A stretch of DNA of 64,000 nucleotides from CAYYYP01 sp964475985 (GTDB taxonomy: Bacteria > Bdellovibrionota > UBA1018 > CAYHWW01). Numbering within the stretch: position 1 is the stretch's first letter; each line of letters opens with the position of its first letter. Positions 16,906 to 24,611 of the stretch are shown here, in pieces. A program made the position numbers and the translations under genes. A model generated the notes under the pieces. That model was given only the letters and a program-made list of their open reading frames with translations. It ran no database searches and was not told the DNA's origin. The stretch lies in NCBI GenBank assembly GCA_964475985.1, contig CAYYYP010000012.1, positions 1 through 64,000 of the forward strand. Direction: 5' to 3'.

Positions 16906-17190
16906 ATGACAACATTAAGTAATTTAGGTGAAACAAAATCAAAATCAATGCTCGGAATGGCTTATCCCCTTTTAGTTTGGGCAGGGTTCGCATGCATGTA
17001 TCTGCCTCAATCCAATACATTCAACACTGACTTTAACCAAAAAGGAGAATTTGCTTGGAAAAGCATTTTCAGCACGGAGCTACAATCTTCCGCGGAATCA
17101 CAGGCGACAACGGAATCCGAAAATCAATATCAAGACAGCTTAACTCATGGCTTGAACAGCAAAGCTTTGATTTTGGTACAAATGAGGTAA
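16906..17190 (+). CDS. Possible small protein overlapping the HPF-like gene
   Basis: 94 residues with a good ribosome binding site (GGAAGGGGGGAAGT before the ATG) and one hydrophobic stretch at about 16-32. Its last 45 codons overlap the next gene in another frame. Translation of it could couple to the downstream TTG start. No homologue is recognised; it may be a leader peptide or a chance frame. Confidence 0.35.
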   Translation: MTTLSNLGETKSKSMLGMAYPLLVWAGFACMYLPQSNTFNTDFNQKGEFAWKSIFSTELQSSAESQATTESENQYQDSLTHGLNSKALILVQMR

Positions 17191-17384
17191 GCTACCGCGT
17201 TTCTTTTGAACGCAAGGCTCCCGGCCACGACGTCTTCTGTCAGGCGGAAATTCATGATGGGGACGATCATCTCTGGACGTCCGCTGGCGCGGGGGTCACA
17301 GCCCATGAAGCACTCGCCTGCTGCCTTAAAAATGTGCAGGCCTCGGCACTTGAAGCATCCACGGAAAGCGCCGCATTCCTTTAA
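17055..17384 (+). CDS. HPF/RaiA-like ribosome-associated protein (probable)
   Basis: 109 residues from a TTG seven bases after AAAGGAG (17041-17047). The order of elements fits the hibernation factor fold: a first strand ending ITGDNG, a helix (IRKSISRQLNSWLEQQ), three strands (VSYRVSFERKAPG, DVFCQAEIHDGD, LWTSAGAGV), and a last helix EALACCLKNVQAS, equivalent to the A-x-D-L-A-x-x-K-L-x-x-Q helix of HPF. Such short proteins bind the 30S subunit and inactivate ribosomes in stress. The loss of several basic residues makes the ribosome role uncertain. It lies between the receiver and the outer-membrane protein genes in the phosphorelay locus. Confidence 0.6.
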   Translation: MEKHFQHGATIFRGITGDNGIRKSISRQLNSWLEQQSFDFGTNEVSYRVSFERKAPGHDVFCQAEIHDGDDHLWTSAGAGVTAHEALACCLKNVQASALEASTESAAFL

Positions 17385-17489
17385 TGACGCCTTGCGTGTT
17401 TGTATTTAAGTCTTGGAGGCGACTCAGGAATGGTCTTTACCATCGGCGTGCCTTCGAGGTATTTTATAAAATCTACGCTAGGAGCGCCA

Positions 17490-19064
17490 TTGAGCTCAAA
17501 AATCACACGGTTTTCGCTGCCCTCGTCCGCAAAAAAACGCTTATTCCTCGGTGGATTCCTCAGCATTTTCTTAAGTGTGTTTTTTCTGCCAGCAGCCCAA
17601 GCCAATGAAATAAAATTGCAGTGGTTCGATGCCGATGGACAATCCGTGGACGTGAATTGGCGGCGCAGTTCCCAATGGGAGTGGAAAGAGCAACATTCAC
17701 CAACTGGGTTAAGCCTTTCACCCACCTTAACTATCTGGGTTCAACTGCCATCTCACATCCACGTTGCCGAATCCCCTGACCCACGCGTTAGGATTTTATA
17801 CTCTCCTCGGGAAGACGATCAATCCGAGGAGGAAATTTTAGTGGTCGAAACCACCACGCCGACCTTCACCGCTAAGCTCAATTTATCCAACAATTCAGAA
17901 TCAGAGGAAAGCACCACTTCAGCCGGACTCTTAATCGCCGTAGATTTTTCGGTCCCACCGATTTTGACTCATGAATCCTGCACCAAAGAAGGAATCAGCG
18001 TTAAGCGGGCCCCCCCGCAGAAAGCAGACTCCAAACTTTTTTATTTAGGTGCAAGCTGCAGACGGAATAAAAAAATCATCGACGTCGATTTCCACCTTCC
18101 GGCCGATACAAGTTTAAAGTCTGCCATGGGTCAACCCCTACCCTCCCACCGGCTAAGTTTATCCCTTGAAAGGCCCGATGATGTCCGCGAACCAGAGGGC
18201 AGCCAACGTACTCTACTAGGATTTAGGGTAGTGACAAAAGGTGCGGCAGAGTTCCAAAACTATAAAATTGTTTTTAAGGGCAAGGATTCACCCGAACCAA
18301 AGGCGGCAAAAGATGTTCAAGTTTCACAGGACGCCTTAAACCGTCGAGAAATCCCGAAAGAGGATTTTATCCCGGGCAATGCGATGAGGCGCGCTAAGAA
18401 GGAGCCGAAAAAAGAGTCGGCATCCGTAAAAACTACCAGATACTCTTTAGGGTTTTCTCCTACTTATATTGGTTACACCAATCCTCCGGGCGCGCCCTTT
18501 AGTCCTGGTGAATATTTTCTTGAAGCAGCGCTAAAGCTGCAATCTACGGCCAGATTTGGAGAAACATTTCATTTTCCTTGGGAGGTGGAACTGAAACTCC
18601 CTCTGATCCCGCTTTTACCCCAACCCTTTCGGTTTCCCCAAAGTGGGAGCTATTCCCTCAGTCCCCTTGCCCAAATTGGCGCAACCTTTAGGGCCGGCTC
18701 CTTCCTCTATCGTTTTTTAGCCGGAGCGGTTTATGAAGGAATTTATCTGCGTGAGCGTTCAGATTTTCCTCACTTTGCGCTGGGCCCTAATTTCAAATTC
18801 GTTTTATCTAATGAACAAAACAAGGTTTTCGGCGGGCGCGCCTTTGACTTTCACGCAGGCGTGGCACCGCTTCACGGCATTGGACGACAAAATTTTTTCA
18901 ACGGGTTTTTAATGTTTAGCGCATTTTATTTAGAAGCCTCGCGACTTCTTTCGGGTGAGAGGCTTGATATTGAAACGAAGTTTGAATATCAAAATCTGAC
19001 GGCATCGAGCGGTTCAACCATTCACGTCAAAAAGATGTCCTTAGGATTGGTATTATGGTTTTAA
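17490..19064 (+). CDS. Probable outer-membrane beta-barrel protein
   Basis: About 524 residues from a TTG at 17490 preceded by GGAG (17481-17484); an ATG at 17430 preceded by GGAGG (17415-17419) is the alternative and would add 20 residues ahead of the signal peptide. The signal peptide (basic KKR then LFLGGFLSIFLSVFFLPAAQA) is clear. A soluble beta-rich N-terminal part is followed, after a basic linker near residue 310, by alternating strands typical of a barrel (RYSLGFSPTYIGY ... MSLGLVLWF). The last residue is Phe, the usual barrel-assembly signal. Its 3' end overlaps the histidine kinase start by 10 bp, so translation is coupled and it may feed a signal to that kinase. Confidence 0.7.
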   Translation: MSSKITRFSLPSSAKKRLFLGGFLSIFLSVFFLPAAQANEIKLQWFDADGQSVDVNWRRSSQWEWKEQHSPTGLSLSPTLTIWVQLPSHIHVAESPDPRVRILYSPREDDQSEEEILVVETTTPTFTAKLNLSNNSESEESTTSAGLLIAVDFSVPPILTHESCTKEGISVKRAPPQKADSKLFYLGASCRRNKKIIDVDFHLPADTSLKSAMGQPLPSHRLSLSLERPDDVREPEGSQRTLLGFRVVTKGAAEFQNYKIVFKGKDSPEPKAAKDVQVSQDALNRREIPKEDFIPGNAMRRAKKEPKKESASVKTTRYSLGFSPTYIGYTNPPGAPFSPGEYFLEAALKLQSTARFGETFHFPWEVELKLPLIPLLPQPFRFPQSGSYSLSPLAQIGATFRAGSFLYRFLAGAVYEGIYLRERSDFPHFALGPNFKFVLSNEQNKVFGGRAFDFHAGVAPLHGIGRQNFFNGFLMFSAFYLEASRLLSGERLDIETKFEYQNLTASSGSTIHVKKMSLGLVLWF

Positions 19065-21706
19065 TTCAGCAAATTCTTTCTACGCCCAAGGCTCGCCCCT
19101 TGCGCAAAGGACTCCGGCGCGTCGATCAATTTGTGCAACAGCTCCTGGACCGAACCCTACCGAAAAGCCTAACTACTCGCTATATTTTAGGCCTTGGTGC
19201 GGTGGCTTCTCTTTCCATTTTTGGACAGATTCTTGTCCAGGTTTCTCTACGCGATCAATTCGCTACACAAAAAAGCATTTGGCTCCTGGATCGCAATGTT
19301 CCCCAAATTGAGGAACTTCGAAAGAACGCACTCGCCCTGCAGCTCAGCTCAAACCATGCAGACGCTAAACGGCGAGCGGACACAATCAAAAACGTGATGT
19401 CCCACCTCAACGACTCGGAAAAGAATCCGCAAAAAAACTCGCATTTTTTTTCAGTGGAAAAGGACGCGACCGAAGTGTCGGCCGTAAAATCCTTGGAGCG
19501 GCTAAGCCTAGCTTCAGCAAAACTTACGGAAAAGTTTTTGGTCGCTCCTCAGCGGCCTCGCCGAGGCATTGATGAAGAACTACCGGGCTTAGCCAAGGAC
19601 GTCATAGATGCGGCCGCCACCTATGAAGCAGAGGTGAAACAATCTATTCGGCATTATGAACAAAAAATCGACCGCCAGATTAACAGCTTCCAAAAGACGG
19701 AACTTTTTTTACTATTTGCCACCCTATTAGTGCTCGTGCTGGAAGCGCTTTACGTTTTTAGGCCTGCCGTCACCCGCCTCTACGAGGCTTTGAGGATGAG
19801 ATCGGACTTTTTAAGTCGCATGAGCCATGAATTGCGCAATCCCATGAATTCCATCATGGGCATGGCCAACCTGCTGGGCGAAACGGCAGTGTCCAACCAA
19901 CAGAAAAATTATATTTCCATACTGCGACGCTCAAGCAAATCGTTGCTTGAAATTCTAAATGGACTCCTTGATTTTTCCAGCATCGAATCTGGAGTACTAA
20001 GGCTTGAAAATAATGAGTTTGATCTCTACGAACTCCTGGAGCGCTGTCTTGACCTAACGGTGGTAGGCGCCCACACCAATGAGACGGAACTTATTTTTGA
20101 CCTTGACCCAAATGTTCCTCAAAAAATCCGTGGGGATTCATTAAGGATTCAGCAAGTCCTATCTAACCTCTTAGGTAACGCAGCAAAGTTTACGAAAAAA
20201 GGCGAAATCAAACTGGACGTGCGCCGCACCGGTACTGAGCTTAGCCCCATGCTTCATTTCAAAGTCTCGGATACGGGAATTGGCATCGATAAAGACAAAC
20301 TTCGAACCGTTTTTGAACCTTTCGTTCAGGAGGACTCAAGCATAAGGCGTCGTTATGGCGGAAGCGGGCTTGGGCTCACGATCGCCAAAGACATTGTGAG
20401 CCGTATGAATGGCAAACTTGAAGCCGAGAGTGAAAAAAATCAAGGAAGCTGCTTTTCATTTGAGATTCCCATGGATGTACCACTGGCGGAAAATCCTCTA
20501 AATGGTTTAAATTTACAATCGTTCACGCCTTTTGACGCTTTCGTGCTGGACGCCAATCAATCAGTAAGAGCGGCCATTCAGAAGTCCCTTAAGTTTTTTG
20601 GTGCAGCTTCCGTGACAAGCGGCGACATTGGTGCCGTTGATACCTTCATCGATAAGACGACGGTGCCCCAGGTCATTCTCATAAACTATGAACAGGGCCG
20701 AAATCATCTCAGTCACCTTACCCGCAAACTTGGCCCCAGACTTTCACGTGTCATCTTCATGCTGGACCCCATGATCTCAACCACCGATATCGAACGACTG
20801 GTGGCCGAGGGTGGAAAAATATTTTTATTTAAACCCGTGAAGCCGGTTCAGCTCCACGACGCCGTTACGACATCCCTGACGGGTACGGCGGACGCCCTCG
20901 CCACCAACCCGGCGCTGGTATTACCGTCATCCCAAAAAGTCCCGCGGTTTTCCCGAAATGTACGGATCCTTATTGCCGATGATTCAAAAGAAAATCAGTT
21001 TCTTTTTAAGGCCTATCTACAGTTTCTTCCGGGAGAGCTGACGTTAGCCGATAATGGGCGAGAGGCCTACGAGCTCTGTAAACAAACAAACTTTGATCTT
21101 ATCCTTATGGATGTTCAAATGCCAGAACTTGACGGTTATGCCGCGGTGAAACTCATCCGTGAATGGGAAAAGATCCAGCGGCAACGGCAAGTCCCGATTT
21201 TAGGGATCTCGGCCTACAGCATGTCCGATCGCGCCAAGGCCGCAGGCTTTTCATCATATTTGGTTAAACCCGTGGCCCCGCAAACGTTAAGGAAGGAAGT
21301 TTTAGACTTATTGGCGGTGACCGTCTTGACTACGGATCAATCAGTTTCATCTTTTACTTTAGAGAGGTCATCCAATATGGGTCAACAAAACACCACCCCC
21401 TTAAGCCAGGAAGCCATCAACGCACAGCTGGAAAAAAGAATGGCGGAACTTGCTCCGAACTATCTTGCTAATCGACGTAAAGAACTTCTAGATCTCAAAA
21501 AATTTGCGGCGAGCTCAGAAGTGGAGTCAGTGCAACGCATTGGACATCGCCTCAAGGGAAACGCTTTGAGTTATGGTTTTCCTGAGCTAGGCAAATTAGG
21601 TTCTGACCTGGAGAAAGCTGCGCAAGCGCAAGATTTTACGCTCATCCATAAGGTCATTTCTAAAATTGAAACCTTTTTAGAAAGCGCAAAACCCCCTGTA
21701 GTATAG
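19055..21706 (+). CDS. Hybrid histidine kinase with degenerate receiver, receiver and HPt domain
   Basis: 883 residues. Two membrane segments (about 42-65 and 216-236) enclose a 150-residue periplasmic sensor. Then come a HisKA domain with phospho-acceptor H258 (MSHELRNPMN) and a HATPase with N375 (GNAAKF), DTGIGI (406-411) and GGSGLGL (435-441). Residues 493-606 form a receiver-like domain whose phospho-site is N544 instead of Asp, though K593 is kept. The second receiver has D642/D643, D686 (LILMDVQMPE) and K738. The HPt domain carries H831 (RIGHRLKGNA). This is a complete internal phosphorelay, presumably ending on the receiver at 16323 or the NtrC-type protein. No HAMP domain is apparent. 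Confidence 0.95.
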   Translation: MVLIQQILSTPKARPLRKGLRRVDQFVQQLLDRTLPKSLTTRYILGLGAVASLSIFGQILVQVSLRDQFATQKSIWLLDRNVPQIEELRKNALALQLSSNHADAKRRADTIKNVMSHLNDSEKNPQKNSHFFSVEKDATEVSAVKSLERLSLASAKLTEKFLVAPQRPRRGIDEELPGLAKDVIDAAATYEAEVKQSIRHYEQKIDRQINSFQKTELFLLFATLLVLVLEALYVFRPAVTRLYEALRMRSDFLSRMSHELRNPMNSIMGMANLLGETAVSNQQKNYISILRRSSKSLLEILNGLLDFSSIESGVLRLENNEFDLYELLERCLDLTVVGAHTNETELIFDLDPNVPQKIRGDSLRIQQVLSNLLGNAAKFTKKGEIKLDVRRTGTELSPMLHFKVSDTGIGIDKDKLRTVFEPFVQEDSSIRRRYGGSGLGLTIAKDIVSRMNGKLEAESEKNQGSCFSFEIPMDVPLAENPLNGLNLQSFTPFDAFVLDANQSVRAAIQKSLKFFGAASVTSGDIGAVDTFIDKTTVPQVILINYEQGRNHLSHLTRKLGPRLSRVIFMLDPMISTTDIERLVAEGGKIFLFKPVKPVQLHDAVTTSLTGTADALATNPALVLPSSQKVPRFSRNVRILIADDSKENQFLFKAYLQFLPGELTLADNGREAYELCKQTNFDLILMDVQMPELDGYAAVKLIREWEKIQRQRQVPILGISAYSMSDRAKAAGFSSYLVKPVAPQTLRKEVLDLLAVTVLTTDQSVSSFTLERSSNMGQQNTTPLSQEAINAQLEKRMAELAPNYLANRRKELLDLKKFAASSEVESVQRIGHRLKGNALSYGFPELGKLGSDLEKAAQAQDFTLIHKVISKIETFLESAKPPVV

Positions 21707-21708
21707 GC

Positions 21709-21724
21709 TTTTTGGGGCGTTTTT
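21709..21724 (+). promoter_or_regulatory. Candidate upstream activator site, motif TTTTTGGGGCRTTTT (copy 2)
   Basis: TTTTTGGGGCGTTTTT starts three bases after the kinase stop codon and 106 bp before the TGGCAT of the sigma-54 promoter at 21815. It matches copy 1 at 16138 in 14 of 15 positions and has the same distance to its promoter. A weaker GTCGGG/CCTCAG pair at 21735-21754 sits where copy 1 has its second palindrome. Confidence 0.6.
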
Positions 21725-21814
21725 GAGAAACCAAGTCGGGACTTAATGCCTCAGTTTTTTATATTGACATACCCTTTCAATGCTAAGTGCCCGATATCCC
21801 TAAGAGCCATGAAT

Positions 21815-21830
21815 TGGCATAAGCGTTGCT
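21815..21830 (+). promoter_or_regulatory. Sigma-54-type promoter (-24/-12)
   Basis: TGGCAT-N5-TTGCT matches the consensus TGGCAC-N5-TTGCW at all but one position, with the invariant GG and GC in place. It lies 105 bp upstream of the small gene at 21936 and outside any coding sequence. A conserved upstream motif sits 106 bp before it. Confidence 0.8.
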
Positions 21831-21935
21831 ATTATAAGCCTTGAAGCTCTTCTGTCCCTCGAAACAGAATGATTCTGTTCAGCAGCATTAAGAGCAAAAA
21901 TCGGCAGAGTTCAAAGATTTAAAGGAGGAGATCAT

Positions 21936-22295
21936 ATGAATTCAGTAACTTTACGGAAAGCATGGCGAGAAAATCTATGGCGCTCAATTTTGGCGGCGTC
22001 CATGCATTCCGAGTTATGTCTTTGGTCAGAAATGACTCCCGCGAATGACGACGAAACAGACACGGGCAAAACTACTCAACGAAAAAATCCAAATTCATTT
22101 CAAACGAAAAGGAGGGCACAATCAAATATGAATAACGTACACTTGAAATTAGTTCCCGCAAGTCAGGCGCAGTATGCCAATGCGTCCCACGGGCTTGTGG
22201 ACCACTTCATGGCAAGTCTCAAACGCTACTTCGAGAGAGCGGGTCCGGGAAACTTTTCCACCGCTCCTCGGAGCGCACGCCGCTCGGGGGGTTAA
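21936..22295 (+). CDS. Small basic protein of unknown function with a possible second internal start
   Basis: 119 residues with a near-perfect ribosome binding site (AAAGGAGGAGATC) and a sigma-54 promoter upstream. The N-terminal half is rich in Trp, Asn and charged residues; no membrane segment is seen. An in-frame ATG at 22128 is preceded by AAAAGGAGGG (12-base spacing) and would give a 55-residue C-terminal protein with an amphipathic helix (HGLVDHFMASLKRYFERA) and an Arg/Ser-rich tail. So the gene may make two products, or the second site may mark the true start. No homologue is recognised. The 3' end overlaps the convergent peptidase gene by 4 bp. Confidence 0.6.
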   Translation: MNSVTLRKAWRENLWRSILAASMHSELCLWSEMTPANDDETDTGKTTQRKNPNSFQTKRRAQSNMNNVHLKLVPASQAQYANASHGLVDHFMASLKRYFERAGPGNFSTAPRSARRSGG

Positions 22296-22888
22296 TGCCT
22301 AGCGGGCATAAAAGCAACTGGCGCGTCATGCGGCAGTACGCTTAAAGGATCCACTGCCTTTTGCTTCATTCTCACTTCAAAGTGAAGATGAGGTCCGGTT
22401 GCTCGGCCGGTAGCGCCAAGCAACGCGATAAGCTGGCCCCTTCTTACGATCTCGCCACGTTTGATCAAGTTTTTATCATTGTGAGCATAAACGCTGACGT
22501 AGTCACCCACATGCTGCACCAGAATTAAGTTTCCATAACCCTTAACTCCACGACCACTGTAAATAACCTTTCCGTCCCGCGCACAGTAAACCGAACTTCT
22601 TTTCTTTGCGCGGATATCAATCCCCTCATGAAAATCTCGGGGACGAGCTCCGAAATAAGAGCTCACTTCCCCCACACGAAGCGGCCACATGAATCCCTCT
22701 GCCGAGGCCCTTCGTGTGGGCGGAACGAATAAAGGGCCTCGCATCACGTAATCGCCCTGGGGCTCTACCACGGCAGATTCGCCGCTAAGAACTTCAGATA
22801 AACCTTTTCGAGCGGAATGATGAGTACGTACACCTGCGCAACCGGACAAGAAGGCGCAAGAAAACAGAAAAATAAAAATCTTATGCAT
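22292..22888 (-). CDS. M23-family metallopeptidase lipoprotein (NlpD/EnvC type)
   Basis: 198 residues. Lipobox FLSGC gives lipidation at C17. A short linker leads to an M23 (LytM) domain at about 67-185 with all metal ligands: H87 and D91 (HEGID) and H169 (GPHLHFEVR), plus catalytic H136 (YAHN). Intact ligands imply an active peptidoglycan endopeptidase rather than a LytM activator. There is no LysM domain. The likely site is the periplasmic face of a membrane. It is monocistronic, 134 bp from surE. Confidence 0.9.
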   Translation of the reverse strand: MHKIFIFLFSCAFLSGCAGVRTHHSARKGLSEVLSGESAVVEPQGDYVMRGPLFVPPTRRASAEGFMWPLRVGEVSSYFGARPRDFHEGIDIRAKKRSSVYCARDGKVIYSGRGVKGYGNLILVQHVGDYVSVYAHNDKNLIKRGEIVRRGQLIALLGATGRATGPHLHFEVRMKQKAVDPLSVLPHDAPVAFMPARH

Positions 22889-23022
22889 AACTACCCCGTC
22901 TTACGATTATGACGCAAAACGTGGGCAAGAAGCAATAACGCACGGGGTACAAAACACCGCATTTCCCGGCAAATTACTAACGCTAGGCATTAAATATCAG
23001 TTATCTACACTCTAAACTAGAT

Positions 23023-23811
23023 TTATTTATTTACTTTTTTATTAACGGAAAATTTTTCCAGATCCATAAGGGTATTGAAATTCGTGCAATCAAGTTGAAT
23101 GGGCGTCACCGAAACAAATCCGCGGGCAACGCTGCTACAATCGGTCCCGGGCTCATCCTGAAATCCTTTGTATTGCCCACCTACCCAAAAATACGGTTTA
23201 CCCCGATGATCAATTCGTTTGATCACGTTGCCGCTATAATGACGAAATCCCATGCGAGTAAAATGCATGCCTTTAATTTTGGACTTCCCCACATTAGGTA
23301 CGTTGATGTTAAATAAATTATATTTTGAAAAATCCTTGAGTTTAATCTTTGCAAGGAACTTTAGAAGTTCAGCGCAGGCCGTATCGTAATGAACGGAAAC
23401 TTCCTTAGTGGGATTTTTTTTATTGCCGTGGGCTACGTCTACCGACAGCGCAATGGCCGGAATGCCCAAAATACAAGCTTCGCGTGCTGCCGATACCGTG
23501 CCTGAATAATAAACATCCTGTCCAAGGTTTGCGCCGCGATTAGGCCCACTGACCACAAGGTCGGGCATTCCCTTAAAAACTTCGCGGATTGCCAAATATA
23601 CGCAGTCGGCAGGGCTGCCATTGATGCCATAAAATGCATCGCCAATTTTCTGCAGCCGCAGGGGTTTATGTAACGTCAAACTATGCCCCATGGTGCTGCG
23701 CTCTTCTAACGGCGCCACCACGACCACTTGTCCTAATTTTTTTAGGGACTGGGCTAATGTTTTCAGGCCCGATGCAAAAACTCCGTCATCGTTACTCACT
23801 AGAATCTTCAT
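23023..23811 (-). CDS. surE: 5'/3'-nucleotidase SurE
   Basis: 262 residues, normal for the family. It dephosphorylates nucleoside monophosphates in the cytoplasm and is linked to stationary-phase survival. The metal site is complete: N7-D8-D9 in VSNDDG, S39 in LEERSTMGHS and N91 in SGPNRGANLG. The C-terminus has the usual dimerisation region (FVSVTPIQLD). The start overlaps the stop of the upstream SIS gene by 4 bp, so translation is coupled. Confidence 0.97.
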   Translation of the reverse strand: MKILVSNDDGVFASGLKTLAQSLKKLGQVVVVAPLEERSTMGHSLTLHKPLRLQKIGDAFYGINGSPADCVYLAIREVFKGMPDLVVSGPNRGANLGQDVYYSGTVSAAREACILGIPAIALSVDVAHGNKKNPTKEVSVHYDTACAELLKFLAKIKLKDFSKYNLFNINVPNVGKSKIKGMHFTRMGFRHYSGNVIKRIDHRGKPYFWVGGQYKGFQDEPGTDCSSVARGFVSVTPIQLDCTNFNTLMDLEKFSVNKKVNK

Positions 23812-24554
23812 AAATTTAATTTTCCTTCGTAAAGTCCCTCAAGCGCTTGATTATGTTCAAGCCCCCCCGGGATGTTAGCACTTTTGTAAAAGGGGAGGCG
23901 CTTAGAATTTGCTTGGGTTGCAAACTTGTTCGCTAAACGAACCAAAATCGCATTCCATAAAAACACATTCGCAAAGGTTGAACCAGCTGCCACCTTTGTC
24001 CCGGACGAAACCTCCACGAGAGCATCACCCTCCGGGCAACAATTATTTAAAACCACGGTAGCTAGTTCAAAAAGTTTTTTACCCGAAGAATGTTTTGAAG
24101 TTACACCCACGGAATGCGCAAGCGAAGTAAATACAATTAGGGGAATTTTACTTTGGTAGCAAGCAAGACCAACTTCGACTACGGCGGCGTTCACACCAGA
24201 ATTAGACGCGGCCAAAAAAAGATCACATTTAGGATCCACGCCTGAGGTTTGGAATAAAATCGATCCAATGCCTTCTAACTTTTCTAGTTTTCCACTGATA
24301 CTCGGACGTAAATGTGGAGTCAAAAAACTTGCTAACACCGGCACCACGGGAACGAGCCCCCCCGCCCGGTGGAAGATTTCCTCAACTAAAATTGCCGAGT
24401 GCCCGCTCCCAAAGACAAAAAGCCTTCCGCCGATTTGCAACCGATCAAAAATCAAATCAGCCGCAGCGTCGATCTCCGAAGCCTGAGATGTTTCGAGCTT
24501 GCTCACCAAATCTTTTGCGGTCTGAAACCATGAGGTCGTATCTGTCCCTGACAT
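23808..24554 (-). CDS. SIS-domain sugar isomerase-like protein (UPF0309 type)
   Basis: 248 residues with a single SIS (sugar isomerase) domain. LFVFGSGHSAILVEEIFHRAGG (about 43-64) forms the first strand and phosphate loop. LFLAASNSGVNAAVVEVGLACYQ (about 112-134) is the second, and VEVSSGTKVAAGSTFANVFLWNAIL (about 196-220) is the sugar-phosphate helix region. This arrangement is that of the UPF0309 group, thought to act on phosphosugars; the substrate is unknown. It is translationally coupled to surE. Confidence 0.85.
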   Translation of the reverse strand: MSGTDTTSWFQTAKDLVSKLETSQASEIDAAADLIFDRLQIGGRLFVFGSGHSAILVEEIFHRAGGLVPVVPVLASFLTPHLRPSISGKLEKLEGIGSILFQTSGVDPKCDLFLAASNSGVNAAVVEVGLACYQSKIPLIVFTSLAHSVGVTSKHSSGKKLFELATVVLNNCCPEGDALVEVSSGTKVAAGSTFANVFLWNAILVRLANKFATQANSKRLPFYKSANIPGGLEHNQALEGLYEGKLNL

Positions 24555-24611
24555 GTGGGCCCCTTTTCCTGTTACGAGGCTCTCATTCCGGGAAGTTCCT
24601 GTAAAGTCGCA

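Noticed and set aside
21921..21947. AGGAGGAGATCATATGAATTC resemblance to cloning-vector sequence (20 bases shown in part)
   Set aside because: Flanking sequence has the same composition as the chromosome and a natural sigma-54 promoter; the restriction-site look is chance.
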